DNA of 64,000 bases, from the NCBI RefSeq assembly GCF_002934685.1, contig NZ_NKHL01000102.1, positions 41,208 to 105,207 of the forward strand, read 5' to 3'. This DNA comes from Pseudomonas bohemica (GTDB taxonomy: Bacteria > Pseudomonadota > Gammaproteobacteria > Pseudomonadales > Pseudomonadaceae). Both the position numbers and the translations under genes were made by a program. Positions 62,468 to 64,000 of the stretch are shown here, in pieces. The notes under the pieces were generated by a model. It was not told the origin of the DNA. It searched no databases and worked only from the letters and a program-made list of their open reading frames with translations. Every line of letters begins with the position of its first letter. The first letter of the stretch is position 1.

Positions 62468-62845
62468 ATGAAGAAAATCGCAATTGTCCTGATGACTGTC
62501 GTTTTCCCCCTCGGGGCATACGCCGCAGGTTGCGCCAAGCCCCGTAATGCGTTCGATCAGGTTTACTGTGCGGGCAACCTTTTCTCACAAGCTGACCGCG
62601 ATCTGAATCAGGAATATACAGGCCTGCGTAAGCATCTCAATCCAACACAGCAGAGCTCTCTGAAAAATGGCCAAGTCGCTTGGATCAAGCAACGCGATAA
62701 TCAATGCAGCGAAGAGAAATCTACCGGCTACTTCGTCAATCTGGACTGTGCGGTCGACATGACTCAGAAACGCATGGCATTCCTACAGGAACGCGAACGC
62801 GAGTGCACCAGTACCGGCTGCGTCGAGTCGAAGCTCGGCGAGTAA
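62468..62845 (+). CDS. Secreted LprI/DUF1311-family protein
   Basis: Exported protein of 125 residues. Signal peptide about 1-19 (IAIVLMTVVFPLGAYA). The DUF1311 pattern is present: CAKPRNAFDQVYCAGNLFSQ, ADRDLNQEYTGLRKHLNPTQ, LKNGQVAWIKQRDNQC and CAVDMTQKRMAFLQERER. Several cysteines probably pair. Family members include LprI, a lysozyme inhibitor, and putative immunity proteins. It follows the amidase by 74 bases in the same direction, fitting a functional pair. ATG 62468 preferred over GTG 62456. Confidence 0.75.
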   Translation: MKKIAIVLMTVVFPLGAYAAGCAKPRNAFDQVYCAGNLFSQADRDLNQEYTGLRKHLNPTQQSSLKNGQVAWIKQRDNQCSEEKSTGYFVNLDCAVDMTQKRMAFLQERERECTSTGCVESKLGE

Positions 62846-63006
62846 GACTGCGAAAGGGACGCCGTAACGCACGGGGTCGTTTCCCTGTAGTTGCGGCGCG
62901 CGGTTTCTATCATAGCGACGCGGAAATCCGACCATGGCAGCCAATACTAAATCGTCCAACTTGCTGGCCCCAATAAATGGGGGATGCGGATAAAAACTTG
63001 GACTGG

Positions 63007-63080
63007 TTATGCCGCGAAGCCCAGGCTCTCACGATACTCAACGGGACTGAGAGCGCCAAGGAATGCTCCGATCAACTTGC
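63007..63080 (-). pseudogene. IS3-family transposase C-terminal fragment
   Basis: The minus-strand frame ends FLGALSPVEYRESLGFAA followed by TAA at 63007-63009, the typical end of an IS3-family orfB. Nothing further of the gene is present upstream. The rest of the 62846-63184 interval holds no gene. Confidence 0.65.
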
Positions 63081-63184
63081 TTTACAGCGTCCGCAAGTCG
63101 TAATTTTCTCAGCACACAGCGCTATTTGCTGAAAACGGCCTAGTGCAGCGGTCGTCGAGGGCGTTTCTCGCCCGGTTCTGCGTG

Positions 63185-63877
63185 TTAAGAGCGCAACTCA
63201 CCCATACCCATTAGCTGTTTTCGAGCCATCCACAGATTCGACAAGGCGAACAGCGTGGTCAGCTGAGCTGTGTTTTTCATCAGCCCACGAAAGCGCACTT
63301 TCACGTAGCCAAACTGACGCTTGATTACACGAAACGGATGCTCGACCTTGGCTCTTGTCTGAGCTTTGCAGTACTCGATCTTGCGCTTGGCCTTGTAGAG
63401 GACGCTGCGTTTATTGAGCCTGGAATACGTGCTGCGCCGCGCAGCGATTTGCCATATGACCTCACGATTTTCATGCTCTTCACGCTTCTCGACACCGGTG
63501 TATCCAGCGTCTGCATAATCCGCGTTTTCTTCGCCATGTAACAGCTCGGCGACCTGCGTGACATCGGCGGCATTGGCCGCAGTGCCATGAACATGATGAA
63601 CCAGTCCCGACTCCGCATCGGCGCCGATATGCGCCTTCATCCCGAAGAAGTATTGGTTACCTTTCTTGGTTTGATGCATCTCGGGATCGCGCTTTCCTTC
63701 CTCGTTCTTGGTCGAGCAAGGGGCATGAATGATGGTGGCATCGACGATGGTGCCTTGGCGCAGGGACAGGCCTTTCTCATGCAGATAACCGTTGATGACC
63801 GAGAGGATCGCAGGGGCCAGTTGATGCTTTTCCAGCAGGTGCCGGAAGTTCATGATCGTGGTGTCTTCAGGTATCCA
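63185..63877 (-). pseudogene. IS5-family transposase lacking its N-terminus
   Basis: The frame continues from WIPEDTTIMNFRHLLEKHQL through VDATIIHAPCSTKN (first Asp), NADYADAGYTGVEKREEHEN (second Asp) and AKVEHPFRVIKRQFGYVKVR (Glu) to a normal C-terminus. About 90 N-terminal residues are missing: a TAG stands in frame just upstream and the sequence joins an IS110-like fragment at about 63,877. An internal start at ATG 63853 could make 222 residues but without the DNA-binding part. Confidence 0.85.
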
Positions 63878-63926
63878 CGCCGCCTACAACACACTTGCGA
63901 ACGTCTTCGGTCTCAATATTACTCAT
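63870..63926 (-). pseudogene. IS110/IS1111-family transposase N-terminal fragment
   Basis: ATG 63926 opens MSNIETEDVRKCVVGGVDT, the start typical of IS110-type transposases (KCVVGVDTHK), and ends at a TGA where IS5 sequence begins. GGAG lies about ten bases upstream. The IS5 piece therefore sits inside, or replaced, an older IS110-family gene. Confidence 0.5.
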
Positions 63927-64000
63927 GGCTGGGTGCTCCAACTTTGGAATCACAAACCAATCCACCCGAACCGATTACATGGACAAGACAGTAAAGTGAC

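Noticed and set aside
53639..63131. Shared 15-mer CAGCGCTATTTGCTG at about 53640 and 63117
   Set aside because: A 15-base match is expected by chance a few times in 64 kb on both strands, and the flanks do not match.

Overview
This window comes from a Pseudomonas chromosome, most likely of the P. syringae group or a close relative. The evidence is the block order pstA-pstB-phoU / phoR-phoB / ubiC-ubiA / rubredoxin-rubredoxin reductase-HU / recG-oxyR / tonB-exbD-exbB / gmk-rpoZ-spoT-ridA / rph-crc-pyrE / argB-algC-dut-coaBC-radC, the presence of Crc and the long AlgC, and intergenic REP doublets of the type TGTAGGAGCGCGCTTGCCCGCGAT. No rRNA, tRNA or CRISPR array was seen.

Positions 1 to about 36,270 are core genome. 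They begin inside pstA and run through phosphate uptake and sensing (pstA, pstB, phoU, phoR, phoB), a response regulator, a secreted M23 peptidase, a CorC-type membrane protein, the first two ubiquinone steps, a rubredoxin pair, an HU protein, DNA repair and oxidative stress (recG, oxyR), the TonB energy transducer, the stringent-response operon, RNA processing (rph, yicC), the Crc regulator, pyrimidine and arginine synthesis, AlgC, and the dut-coaBC cluster. The phoB start region carries two divergent PhoB-box-like sites around a shared -10-like element.

At about 36,272 the radC frame leaves RadC sequence just before its catalytic HNHPSG segment, and everything to the right is accessory DNA. 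It contains, in order: a small regulator module (XRE protein, perfect 13-bp inverted-repeat operator, divergent gene split by a frameshift at an A6 run); a HAD-type protein with a small unknown ORF; an IS3-family element with a nonsense mutation; a decaying catabolic cluster (PrpF-like isomerase, in-frame fusion of an RraA-type aldolase with a headless MFS transporter, GntR regulator with a stop codon); an IS30 remnant; a yfaP-yfaA-yfaT-yfaS-yfaQ operon for a periplasmic alpha-2-macroglobulin system; a complete IS5-family element with 17-bp inverted repeats; a six-gene ynb-type phospholipid operon (CDP-alcohol transferase, hydrolase-methyltransferase fusion, PAP2-dual-specificity phosphatase, membrane protein, acyltransferase, CDP-diglyceride synthetase); an amidase followed by an LprI/DUF1311 protein; and a graveyard of IS3, IS5 and IS110 fragments.

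The two intact cargo operons both act at the envelope. The yfa genes encode exported proteins with peptidase-, transpeptidase- and macroglobulin-like folds. The ynb genes encode every activity expected for making and remodelling one uncharacterised phospholipid head group. These two operons and the small regulator module are the best candidates for undescribed biology here.
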